From: Leptolyngbya sp. O-77
GTDB taxonomy: Bacteria; Cyanobacteriota; Cyanobacteriia; Elainellales; Elainellaceae
Assembly (NCBI RefSeq): GCF_001548395.1
Contig: NZ_AP017367.1
Span: 1,649,001 to 1,713,000 of the forward strand
Reading direction: 5' to 3'
Length of the DNA stretch: 64,000 bases
The notes beneath the pieces are model-generated. The model saw only the letters and a program-made list of their open reading frames with translations, had not been told where the DNA came from and made no database searches. Made by a program: the position numbers and the translations under genes. Shown here one piece after another: positions 25,936 to 33,784 of the stretch (its first letter is position 1; each line of letters opens with the position of its first letter).

Positions 25936-26714
25936 AGGTTTCAGTGTCACAGTATGGATGAACAGTGTGGGTGAACAGTGTGGATGATTAAACGTTTCGC
26001 TGATACGTCTAAAAGATGAGTTGGGAAGATGCGCTGGGAAATCTAGTTGGAACAAGCTTGCCTGGAAAGGTTTATTTCAAAGAAATTGCTTAAACCTATT
26101 TTCTCTGAACTTCTGCTCTGAACTTCTGCTCCGAAAATCTGAGAGATTTGAGTCTGAGCGAATCTGCTCAAATCCGACCAAACTAATTTGAATTCAATTT
26201 TGAATTCAATAAACCTATCCAAACGAGCCTGACTGATTTATCCGAAACATTGCCCTAACAAATCTCACCTCGTCTGGTTGCATTCCGTCATGCGTCAGCC
26301 GTTCTACTCATCATGAGCGTAATTCGTCAAAGTGAGCCTTAGTAAATCCCAGAGATGATCTCTGTCAGCTATGTTGCCCAATGCAGCCATGTTGCCCAGT
26401 GCTGTGTTGTCCAATGCTACGATGTCCAATCACGTTATCCAGTTATGTTGTCATCTAGCTTGCTGTCTAGATTTTTCGTTCTAAACCGCAAGATAGGCAG
26501 CATTATGGTTGGCAGCCTCTACCCGCGTCATCCGTCAGTGGAGAGAGACTAAACTTGCGCGGGATGAAAAAGATACTACCCAAGACATAGCGTTGAGAAT
26601 CCACTGAACTGCCAAGATTAAGAGTAGTTGCAATGTGAGGAATAGACGACGTAGTTGCTGAACCCTCTGAGACAGTGGCTCAGCCTCGGCAGCTATGAAC
26701 CTAAGAGGAAAGGC
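25936..26714. other. Divergent spacer rich in short duplications
   Basis: About 780 bp between the divergent regulator and kinase genes. It holds a two-copy unit CTCTGAACTTCTG (26103-26128), a repeated GTGAACAGTGTGG motif near 25955-25985, an ATTTGAATTCAATTTTGAATTCAA palindromic zone near 26190, and loose CAATG/GTTGTCC repeats near 26370-26450. An open frame at 26355-26552 is simply translation of that repeat. Promoters for both genes must lie here, but none stands out. Confidence 0.5.
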
Positions 26715-28640
26715 ATGAGGCGTGGTAAGGATCAGTGTTCCATCTTGAATCGGCAGGTGTTTAGCAACTGGTCGAGGCTGCCAGTTTCTTACCGAGGGGC
26801 CGCGATCGCCGCGATTCCGGCAACCTGTCTGGCGATCGCCCTTGGGTCTTGGGTTTGGTCGATCAACATGTTAAGCGGCACTCGGAAACAGATCGAGGCA
26901 ACGCGGGACGTGATTGCCGCCACCGACAATGTGCTGATTGACCTGCTCAATGCGGAAACAGGTGTCCGGGGCTACGGAATTACGCGCAACACCAGCTACC
27001 TTGCTCCCTACGAACGCGCCAAAGCAAGCCTAGATGAGAGCCTGAATCGGCTGGAAGTGAGCTATCAATACGGGGTTTCTGAGGCGGAGCGCGATCGCCG
27101 CAGTCAAGAAGTGGCTCAGCTAAAGCAACTGGTAGACCGGAGTGTGGGGCTGTTGGATGACAAGGTTAATGTGCTGATCAATCAGTCCGATGTCCCGATC
27201 ACTGACCCTTTATTCGTTAACCTGCTAGACGAGGGCAAAGGTACGGTCGATGCGACGCGGGCATTTGTCGTCCAGTTGCAAAAGCGAGAGCAGTCTCGGT
27301 TGGATGCCTACACGATTAAGCGTTCTCGATTGCTAGACACCACCTCAACCATCATTGGGCTGACGGCGGGGCTGAGCCTGATGGCTTCTACGGCTGCGGT
27401 GTACCTGTTTCGCCAGCTCGACCGCGACCTGCGGAGTCGAGAACAACTGCTACAAGAGAGCAGACAACTGCTTCAGGCGATCGTGGGCAATGTGGTGGAT
27501 GGCGTGGTGACGCTGGACGAACACGACGAAATCGAGATTTTCAACACTGCTGCGGAACAACTGTTTGGCTATCGGGCTGAAGAGGTGGAGGGACAACCGC
27601 TAGATGTGCTGCTAGCTCCGCCAGAGTTGCCCGCGTCCGAAGCTGTCAGCCCTGAGACGACCAGCCCTGAGGCGGTTATATCTGGGACGACCAGCCCTGA
27701 GACGGCCAGCCCCGAAGCCGCCAGCCCCGAAACTGCGAATAACACCCTCTCGCTAATTCAGCCAGGACAGCCCCATCGAGTGATCGGGCGGCGACAAGAT
27801 GGCTCTCATTTTCCGTTGGAGATTTCCATCAGCGAGATTCAGTTTGAGAATCGGCGGATTGCGATTATTCGGGACATCACTCAGTTTTTGGAAACGGAAG
27901 CCAAGCTTAAGGCGCGGGCAGATGAGCTAGATCGTCTGACGCATGACCTCGCAGAGACGAACGAAATGCTGGAAGATCGCAACCGCGAGCTGGAACAGTT
28001 CGCCTATGTTGCATCCCACGATTTGAAGGCTCCGCTGCGGGCGATCGCCAACCTCTCAGAGTGGATCGAGGAAGACCTGTCGGGACAACTGCCCCCAGAA
28101 AACCAGCAGCAGCTTCACCTGCTACGGGGGCGCGTGCATCGTATGGAAGCGCTGATCAACGGGCTGCTGGAATATTCCCGCGTTGGGCGTGTGGAGTCTC
28201 CGGTGGAGCGAGTGTCCTTGTCGGTGCTGCTTGACGAGGTTATTGATTCTATCGACCCACCCGACACGTTCACCATTACGATCCCGCCCGACCTGCCGAC
28301 CTTGATTACCAAGCGGCTGCCCCTGCGACAGGTCTTTGCCAACCTGATTAGCAACGCGGTCAAGCATCACGACCGGACGGATGGGCAAGTGCGAATCGGG
28401 GTCAGAGATTTGGGCGATCGCTACGAGTTTTCGGTAGCCGACGACGGTCCAGGCATTGCGCCGGAATATCACCGCAAGATTTTCATGATTTTTCAAACGC
28501 TCCAGGCCCGCGATGTGAAGGAAAGTACGGGCGTGGGGCTTTCTATCGTAAAGCGCATCGTAGAAACAGAAGGAGGGACGATTCGCCTAGATTCGGAAGA
28601 GGGCGCAGGCACGACCTTTTACTTTACCTGGAATAAATAG
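26715..28640 (+). CDS. CHASE3-PAS sensor histidine kinase
   Basis: 641 residues from ATG 26715, which has AGGAAAGG close upstream; a TTG at 26655 is in frame but lacks a site. Two membrane segments (about 28-50 and 210-232) flank a CHASE3 extracellular domain (TRDVIAATDNVLIDLLNAETGVRGY). A PAS domain follows (IVGNVVDGVVTLDEHDEIEIF, ending IIRDITQF), then HisKA with His435 (YVASHDLKAPLRA) and HATPase_c (N box NLISNAVKHH, G1 DDGPGIA, G2 GVGLSIVKRI). The PAS domain contains an insertion of SPE(T/A) repeats. It is the first gene of a signalling cluster with an Rcp-type receiver and a receiver-kinase hybrid. The signal is unknown. Confidence 0.93.
   Translation: MRRGKDQCSILNRQVFSNWSRLPVSYRGAAIAAIPATCLAIALGSWVWSINMLSGTRKQIEATRDVIAATDNVLIDLLNAETGVRGYGITRNTSYLAPYERAKASLDESLNRLEVSYQYGVSEAERDRRSQEVAQLKQLVDRSVGLLDDKVNVLINQSDVPITDPLFVNLLDEGKGTVDATRAFVVQLQKREQSRLDAYTIKRSRLLDTTSTIIGLTAGLSLMASTAAVYLFRQLDRDLRSREQLLQESRQLLQAIVGNVVDGVVTLDEHDEIEIFNTAAEQLFGYRAEEVEGQPLDVLLAPPELPASEAVSPETTSPEAVISGTTSPETASPEAASPETANNTLSLIQPGQPHRVIGRRQDGSHFPLEISISEIQFENRRIAIIRDITQFLETEAKLKARADELDRLTHDLAETNEMLEDRNRELEQFAYVASHDLKAPLRAIANLSEWIEEDLSGQLPPENQQQLHLLRGRVHRMEALINGLLEYSRVGRVESPVERVSLSVLLDEVIDSIDPPDTFTITIPPDLPTLITKRLPLRQVFANLISNAVKHHDRTDGQVRIGVRDLGDRYEFSVADDGPGIAPEYHRKIFMIFQTLQARDVKESTGVGLSIVKRIVETEGGTIRLDSEEGAGTTFYFTWNK
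27636..27742 (+). repeat. SPE(T/A) repeat insertion in the kinase gene
   Basis: Units of about 15 bp of the type CCAGCCCTGAGACG occur about six times, coding repeats such as AVSPETTSPEA and TSPETASPEAASPET. They sit in a loop of the PAS domain and are the only low-complexity part of the protein. Confidence 0.7.
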
Positions 28641-28666
28641 CTGTTTAGAAGCGTTTTAGAAGCGTT

Positions 28667-28761
28667 TACAGCATTTTCTTGCGGGGTGAGGCACACGCTG
28701 CCCTCACGAGGCAAGGGCTTATTGACCATCCGTGTGCCTCACTAGCTTCAAAAATGCTGTA
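28667..28761. mobile_element. MITE-like element, copy 1 (95 bp)
   Basis: Ends TACAGCATTTT and AAAATGCTGTA are exact inverted repeats. An inner pair GTGAGGCACAC / GTGTGCCTCAC is also exact. No coding capacity. Copy 2 is 373 bp downstream of this copy's end and is about 96% identical. No flanking target duplication was identified with certainty. Confidence 0.8.
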
Positions 28762-28930
28762 GAAGCACTACATGTCTAGCCCTGACTACCTTACAGGGCA
28801 TTGGGCTTGATGCTGACACGCCCGAAAGTCATGACTCCTTCAGGAATCCGGGCTAATTGCGGCAGGTACATTTGGATACTGTCCCCTCATAAATAAAAAA
28901 CTCTAACCCTAGGATGACGGCAGAGATATC

Positions 28931-29035
28931 ATGGCTTATATAAAATTTAGCTACGGTAGTAAAGGCTTGCTGCTTTTGGCTAGTGTGGCTTTACCCCTAG
29001 GTTGCACTGATTTTGCAAAAGCGCAAACCTTCTGA
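28931..29035 (+). pseudogene. Signal-peptide-like fragment of 34 codons
   Basis: ATG opens a short frame with a signal-peptide pattern: basic start (MAYIKFSYGSKG), hydrophobic core LLLLASVALPLG, then DFAKAQ and a stop two codons later. It looks like the front end of a secreted-protein gene cut off just after the cleavage site. It may be a chance frame. Confidence 0.3.
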
Positions 29036-29044
29036 GTTAAGACT

Positions 29045-29134
29045 GTGCTGCTCTTGATCGCTGTGCCCTCCGCAGCAGTCGCATCGCCCCCGGATGTGCA
29101 GCAGTTTTCAGCAGAGTTCGGAAATGTCCGCTAA
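29045..29134 (+). pseudogene. Second signal-peptide-like fragment
   Basis: A GTG-started frame of 29 codons, LLLIAVPSAAVASPPDVQQF, has a hydrophobic core and an AVAS cleavage-like site, then ends at the stop that abuts the second MITE-like copy at 29135. Together with the fragment at 28931 it may be what is left of a small secreted protein. Confidence 0.25.
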
Positions 29135-29228
29135 TACAGCATTTTCTTGCGGGGTGAGGCACATGCTGCCCTCACGAGGCAAGGGCTTATGACCATCCGT
29201 GTGCCTCACTAGCTTCAAAAACGCTGTA
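29135..29228. mobile_element. MITE-like element, copy 2 (94 bp)
   Basis: Same element as at 28667-28761, with three visible differences: one T missing in the centre, C to T in the left inner arm, and T to C in the right terminal repeat. Same orientation as copy 1. The two copies bracket the signal-peptide-like fragments. Confidence 0.8.
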
Positions 29229-29826
29229 GCGTGACGGAATGCTGATATGGCGGGTTGCTGAATGATGGAGGGCTTAATGATGAGAGGGCGATGTGATATC
29301 GAGTTTATTTCGAGTCGCGCATGAATGGCGATCGCTCCTCACTAGCCTGACTCGCCTACAGGTTAGAGATGGAGTGCTGCTAGTTCAAATTCCTTCTTAT
29401 ACTGGCTAAACTCGTCAAAAGTTTAGGAAATTAACGGATCTCTCAGGCTTTGGGGAGGTGGGTCAGGCATTAAACTACTAGTTCAGTAAGGTTTAGTCAA
29501 AGTTCTCCAGATTTCAACGTTCTTCAGGGTCTTAGAGGGCGATGGGTTAGAAGGCGCTAGGTATCCAGACTTTACCCTGTCAAAATCTTTGGTCTGTCAA
29601 AGCCTCACCGGAGTGTCGAGAGGGTTTCAAGTTAGAAGCTTTCTTTAAAAGTTAGAAGCTTTCTTTAACAAGAAGCTTTTCTGAAAATCAAAAAGGAGGG
29701 GGTTCACCTCCGAATTGTTTTACGAAACTATGTTTGCAGTTTTGCAATGGGTTTCACTTCTGTTAAAAGACTTTTGAATAGAAAAATCTAGAGATTTCTA
29801 AGAGTTAGTTTAGTGTGTCACGAGCT
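29229..29826. other. Leader region before the Rcp-type gene
   Basis: About 600 bp with no gene. It holds a two-copy 20-bp tandem duplication (unit starting GTTAGAAGCTTTC, 29631-29670) and a small GGAGG/CCTCC stem (29695-29711). The stem has no T-run but could affect expression of the receiver gene downstream. Confidence 0.45.
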
Positions 29827-30264
29827 ATGCAAGTTCAAGAGCGTGTGATTAACATTCTCCTCGTAGAAGATGACGAAGTGGATGTCATGAACGTCCGTCG
29901 AGCGTTCAAGAAAAACAACATCACCAACCCACTGTACGTTGCAACGAACGGAATCGAAGCCCTTTCAATGCTGCGAAGCGAGGGTGGCAATCCAGCCATC
30001 GTGCCGCCGACTCGTCGGCTTATTTTGCTGGATCTAAATATGCCCAAAATGAGCGGGATTGAGTTTTTGCATGAGCTAAGAACCGATCCGGAATTGAGAA
30101 AAACGCCAGTCATCGTGCTGACGACTTCCAACCAGGATAAGGATCGAGTTGAAGCTTACAATCTGAACGTGGCGGGTTATATTTTGAAGCCCGTTACGTT
30201 CACAAACTTTGCTGAAACAATGGCCACGCTCAATCGCTATTGGATGCTGTGCGAGTTGCCCTAA
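29827..30264 (+). CDS. Rcp-type single-domain response regulator
   Basis: About 145 residues; ATG 29827 is preferred to the in-frame GTG at 29815, though neither has a strong ribosome site. One receiver domain: LLVEDDEVDV (acidic pocket), Asp69 in LILLDLNMPKMSG, Thr in VLTTS and Lys in YILKPV. The DEVDV variant and the NMPKMSG motif are typical of Rcp1-like partners of cyanobacterial kinases. There is no output domain, so it probably passes phosphate to or from the neighbouring kinases. Confidence 0.92.
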   Translation: MQVQERVINILLVEDDEVDVMNVRRAFKKNNITNPLYVATNGIEALSMLRSEGGNPAIVPPTRRLILLDLNMPKMSGIEFLHELRTDPELRKTPVIVLTTSNQDKDRVEAYNLNVAGYILKPVTFTNFAETMATLNRYWMLCELP

Positions 30265-30371
30265 TCAGCGGCGCTTTACAGACGGTCTAAGGGTTCTGCT
30301 AGCGGATTCCTCTAGCTGATTCTTTAGCGTCTTTTGAACTGACCCTCCCTCGATCGAGAGGTGCGTGAATC

Positions 30372-31559
30372 ATGTCTTTGAATGCTGCAACGGATGCGCT
30401 ACGGCAGGGCAGTCTCCCGGATGCCCCATTGTCTTTGCTCGTGGTGGATGACGACGAGATTGACCGGATGGCCGTGCGGCGATCGCTCCGAAACGCGGGC
30501 ATCAACATGATCCTAACCGAGGCGGGGGACTATGCAGCGGCGATCGCCGCACTCCAGGAGCGCACCTATGACTGCGTGTTTTTGGACTATCGCCTACCCG
30601 ATCGGGATGGGCTGGCGGTGGTGCAGGACGTGCGGGGGCGGGGCGACAAAACGCCGCTGATCGTGCTGACGGGGCAGGGCGATGAGGAAATTGCCGTGGA
30701 ACTCATGAAGGCTGGCGCGTCAGACTACCTGCCCAAGTCGAAAGTGTCACCAGAGGTGCTGGCGCGTATTCTCCGCAACGCCCTCCGAATTCATCAGGCA
30801 GAGCAGGAAGCCGAGTTGGCCAAGCGTCAGCGAGAACAGCTTGCCCGCCAGCGGGAGGACTTTGTTTCGCGCTTGACCCACGATTTGCGAACGCCGCTGG
30901 TGGCTGCCGACCGAATGCTGAAGCTCTTTCAGCAGGATGCCTTTGGTTCGATTACGCCAGAAATGAACGACGCGATCGCCATTATGATCCGCAGCAACCA
31001 AAACCTACTGCAAATGGTCAACACGCTGCTGGAGGTCTATCGCCACGACGCGGGCGAGAAGACCATGCTGTTTGACCCATGCCGCCTGCCGGAGATCTTG
31101 CGCGAGGTGTGTCAAGAACTGATGCCCTGGGCACAGGATAAGCAGCTTGCCCTGGAGATGGTGGATAGCACAGAGGGCAGTGGGGTGGTGATGGGCGATC
31201 GCCTAGAACTGCGCCGCCTGTTTACGAACCTGCTCGGCAACGCCATTAAGTTCACCGACAGGGGATCGGTGACCGTGCGTCTCAGCCGGGTCGTTGCCAA
31301 TGCAGACGCCTCTGCCGCCAACGGCGAGGCCCCCCGCCGGGTTTTGGTGGAGGTGCAAGACACAGGGCCCGGCATTCCGCCTGATGACCAGAGCATTCTG
31401 TTTGAGCGTTATCGCCAGGGCAACCACAAGCGGGCAGGCAGCGGGCTAGGGCTGTACCTGTCGCGGCGAATTGTGGAAGCGCATGGCGGGGCGATCGCCG
31501 TCCGCTCGACGCTGGGGCAGGGGAGCGTCTTCAGCGTGTGGCTGCCAGAGAAACGGTGA
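30372..31559 (+). CDS. Response regulator-histidine kinase hybrid
   Basis: 395 residues: N-terminal receiver (VVDDDEIDRMAV, Asp72 in FLDYRLPDRDG, LTGQG, YLPKS), a coiled-coil linker (about 135-160, rich in E, Q, R), then HisKA with His170 (RLTHDLRTPLVAAD) and HATPase_c (NLLGNAIKFTD, DTGPGIPPDD, GSGLGLYLSRRI). There is no membrane segment, so it is cytoplasmic. It is 107 bp after the Rcp-type receiver gene. The CHASE3 kinase, the receiver and this hybrid could form one relay. Confidence 0.93.
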   Translation: MSLNAATDALRQGSLPDAPLSLLVVDDDEIDRMAVRRSLRNAGINMILTEAGDYAAAIAALQERTYDCVFLDYRLPDRDGLAVVQDVRGRGDKTPLIVLTGQGDEEIAVELMKAGASDYLPKSKVSPEVLARILRNALRIHQAEQEAELAKRQREQLARQREDFVSRLTHDLRTPLVAADRMLKLFQQDAFGSITPEMNDAIAIMIRSNQNLLQMVNTLLEVYRHDAGEKTMLFDPCRLPEILREVCQELMPWAQDKQLALEMVDSTEGSGVVMGDRLELRRLFTNLLGNAIKFTDRGSVTVRLSRVVANADASAANGEAPRRVLVEVQDTGPGIPPDDQSILFERYRQGNHKRAGSGLGLYLSRRIVEAHGGAIAVRSTLGQGSVFSVWLPEKR

Positions 31560-31587
31560 AGGAACGCTTCTAGCTTCCCTTAAAGGC

Positions 31588-32292
31588 TCAGCACTCTGCT
31601 GCTCTATCCCGCCTCAGCCCCTCACAATAGGCTTTGACCTGCAAATCAATGCCAGTAATTGCCGTGCCCACGACGACCGAAAACGCGCCGAGGTCGAGGG
31701 CTTTTCGAGCCATAGCGGGGGAGGCGATGCCGCCTTCGCAGATAGTGGGGATCGATAGCGTCTCGCACAGTTGGCTGAGCAGATCAAAGCCCGGTGGCTT
31801 TAGGTGGCGCGTCTCGGCCGTGTAGCCGTAGAGCGTTGTGCCCACCAGATCGGCTCCGGCGGCGGCGGCGGCGATCGCGCTTTCCAGCGTATCCACATCC
31901 GCCATCACAGGCTTGCCCAGGTCGGCATGAATTTTCTGGATCAGGCTTGCAACCGATTCTCCGTCGGGACGGGGACGCAGCGTGGCATCAATGGCAATGA
32001 TGTCGGCTCCTGCCTGGGCGATCGCAGCGGCGTGCTGAAACTGCGGTGTAATGTACACGTCGCAGCCGTCAAATTGACGCTTCCACAGCCCGATAATAGG
32101 AACCTGCACCCGCTGGCGCACAGCGGCAACATGGGCGGGTGTGTCGATGCGAACCCCGACGGCTCCCTGGTTTTGTGACGCAAGGGCGATCGCCGCAATC
32201 ACGCTTGGCTCATGCAGCGGCGAATCCACTGGAGCCTGACACGACACCACCAGTCCTCCCCGCAGCGCTTCTATCACCGAAACTCCAAACAT
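31588..32292 (-). CDS. nanE: N-acetylmannosamine-6-phosphate 2-epimerase
   Basis: About 234 residues from ATG 32292 (MFGVSVIEALRGGLVVSCQAP); the longer frame to 32343 adds a poor N-terminus. A TIM-barrel enzyme interconverting ManNAc-6-P and GlcNAc-6-P. Diagnostic stretches: GGLVVSCQAPVDSPL, PIIGLWKRQF, IAIDATLRPRPDG, MADVDTLESA, ICEGGIASP and VVVGTAIT. No sialic-acid catabolic genes are near, so the role is more likely amino-sugar supply or salvage for cell-surface glycans. It is the last gene of a probable pyk-hlyD-nanE transcript. Confidence 0.92.
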   Translation of the reverse strand: MFGVSVIEALRGGLVVSCQAPVDSPLHEPSVIAAIALASQNQGAVGVRIDTPAHVAAVRQRVQVPIIGLWKRQFDGCDVYITPQFQHAAAIAQAGADIIAIDATLRPRPDGESVASLIQKIHADLGKPVMADVDTLESAIAAAAAGADLVGTTLYGYTAETRHLKPPGFDLLSQLCETLSIPTICEGGIASPAMARKALDLGAFSVVVGTAITGIDLQVKAYCEGLRRDRAAEC

Positions 32293-32346
32293 GCTCTGCG
32301 CCCCATTAGTTGCTCCTCTTCCTGCAAAGCCTACCGCCTGCAAAGG

Positions 32347-33723
32347 CTACCGTGTTTGAAATGCCTCATCAAACCGGCGCGTAATCGGCTCAATCAAGAA
32401 GGTGAGAATCGTCCGCTGGCGGGTCACGATTTCCGCTACGCCCGCCATGCCTGGGGTCAGGTCTACCAGTTGTCCATACACGGCCACCTGAGTCCGGCTC
32501 AGGCGAATCGTCGCTGGGAACACCGGGCCAAGCTCCTGGTCGATGGTGGCGTTGGGGCTAATCTGCACCACTTCCCCCTCAATCGTGCCAAATTCCTGAT
32601 ACGGGAAGGTGGCCAGTTTTACCTTAGCCCGCATTCCTGGCGCAATAAAGCCGATATCGCGGTTGAGAATTTGCACCTCTAGCAGCAGTTCGCTATCCTC
32701 CGGCAGGATGGACATCAGTTCTTTACCTGGCTGCACAGTGCCTTCCGCCAGCGTTACCTGGAGATTGTAAACAGTGCCCGTCACAGGGGCGCGGATCGTG
32801 TCTTGCTCCTGGGCGCGGGTCGCCTGGGCAAGCTGTCCTTCGATCGTAGACAACTCCTCGCGCCGCTGGTTGAGTTGCGCCAGAATCTCACTCTGGCGTT
32901 CAGAACTGAGGCGATCAGCGGTTTGACGGGCACTGCGGTAAGCTTCTTCCGCCCGCCGGATGGCCTGGGTCTGAGCCACGATTTCTTGCTGGAGTGAGGC
33001 GATTTGATCTTGCGCCTGGGTTAGCCGATCCTTCGCCTCCAAATAGTCAAACCGGGGCACGGCTCCAGTGCCAGGTTCCACCAGCGGCCGCAGGCTGCGC
33101 TCTCGTTCTTCAGCATTGGCCAAGCTGGCGCGGGCGCTGCTCAGGTTTTCTTGCAATCGGGCTAGGCGGGCCCGAGCTTCGGCGATCGCCGCCTGTTGTC
33201 CCTGCGCCTCGGCCTCGGCCGCTGCTCGCCGTCCCTCAAACTCGCGCCGCCGCGCGGCCAGCAGTTGGTCTTGCAGGGCGACCCCCGTTTGCGCTTGCCC
33301 CGTGCGCTCGGCCTCCAGTCGGGCAATGTCCTGGCGGATGAGCGTCGCGGCTTCCCGCAGGCGGTCAATTTCGGCCTGGCTCACCTCGGTCGATTGCTCC
33401 AGCAGCACGTCGCCCCGCTCGACGCGATCGCCCTCCTTCACCAGAATGTTCTCAATCTTGCCGCCCTGGAGCGCCTGAATTGGGCGAATTTGTTGTGCGG
33501 GGATCAGCGCCCCCTGCGCCGTCGCCACCTCATCTACTTTGCTGAAATGGGCCCAGGCGATCGCCCCCAACACCAGCGCCGACAGCGTTCCCGCCAGCAG
33601 CCGGGTATATAGCGGCGGCAACTCCTGCACTGCCTTCCCCAACTCATAGGACAGGTAATCTTCCGGCGTGGCAAACTGTTGCCGTGCCTGTCGGGCCTGG
33701 GCAGGAGAGATAGGCTGAATCAT
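32347..33723 (-). CDS. HlyD-family membrane fusion protein
   Basis: 458 residues. A cytoplasmic N-terminus of about 50 residues, one membrane segment (LLAGTLSALVLGAIAWAHF), a biotinyl-lipoyl-like hairpin (IENILVKEGDRVERGDVLL), a long coiled coil rich in Ala, Arg, Glu and Gln (about 120-310), and a C-terminal beta domain (IRAPVTGTVYNLQVTLAEG). This is the periplasmic adaptor of a type I secretion or peptide-export system. The usual partner ABC exporter and TolC are not in the window. It lies 54 bp upstream of nanE and 61 bp after pyk on the same strand. Confidence 0.92.
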   Translation of the reverse strand: MIQPISPAQARQARQQFATPEDYLSYELGKAVQELPPLYTRLLAGTLSALVLGAIAWAHFSKVDEVATAQGALIPAQQIRPIQALQGGKIENILVKEGDRVERGDVLLEQSTEVSQAEIDRLREAATLIRQDIARLEAERTGQAQTGVALQDQLLAARRREFEGRRAAAEAEAQGQQAAIAEARARLARLQENLSSARASLANAEERERSLRPLVEPGTGAVPRFDYLEAKDRLTQAQDQIASLQQEIVAQTQAIRRAEEAYRSARQTADRLSSERQSEILAQLNQRREELSTIEGQLAQATRAQEQDTIRAPVTGTVYNLQVTLAEGTVQPGKELMSILPEDSELLLEVQILNRDIGFIAPGMRAKVKLATFPYQEFGTIEGEVVQISPNATIDQELGPVFPATIRLSRTQVAVYGQLVDLTPGMAGVAEIVTRQRTILTFLIEPITRRFDEAFQTR

Positions 33724-33784
33724 AAGGCTGGAGGGAGGGTGAGAGGGGCGAGTGTCTTAGAGGGTTGGAACAGAGATTGGGGGT

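Noticed and set aside
26355..26552. 65-codon frame with VAQC/VQC repeats
   Set aside because: It is a translation of short DNA repeats in the spacer before the kinase; no ribosome site and no known family.
29340..29400. GTTCAAATTCC-like stretch resembling a tRNA T-arm
   Set aside because: No matching acceptor stem, anticodon arm or D-arm is found around it.
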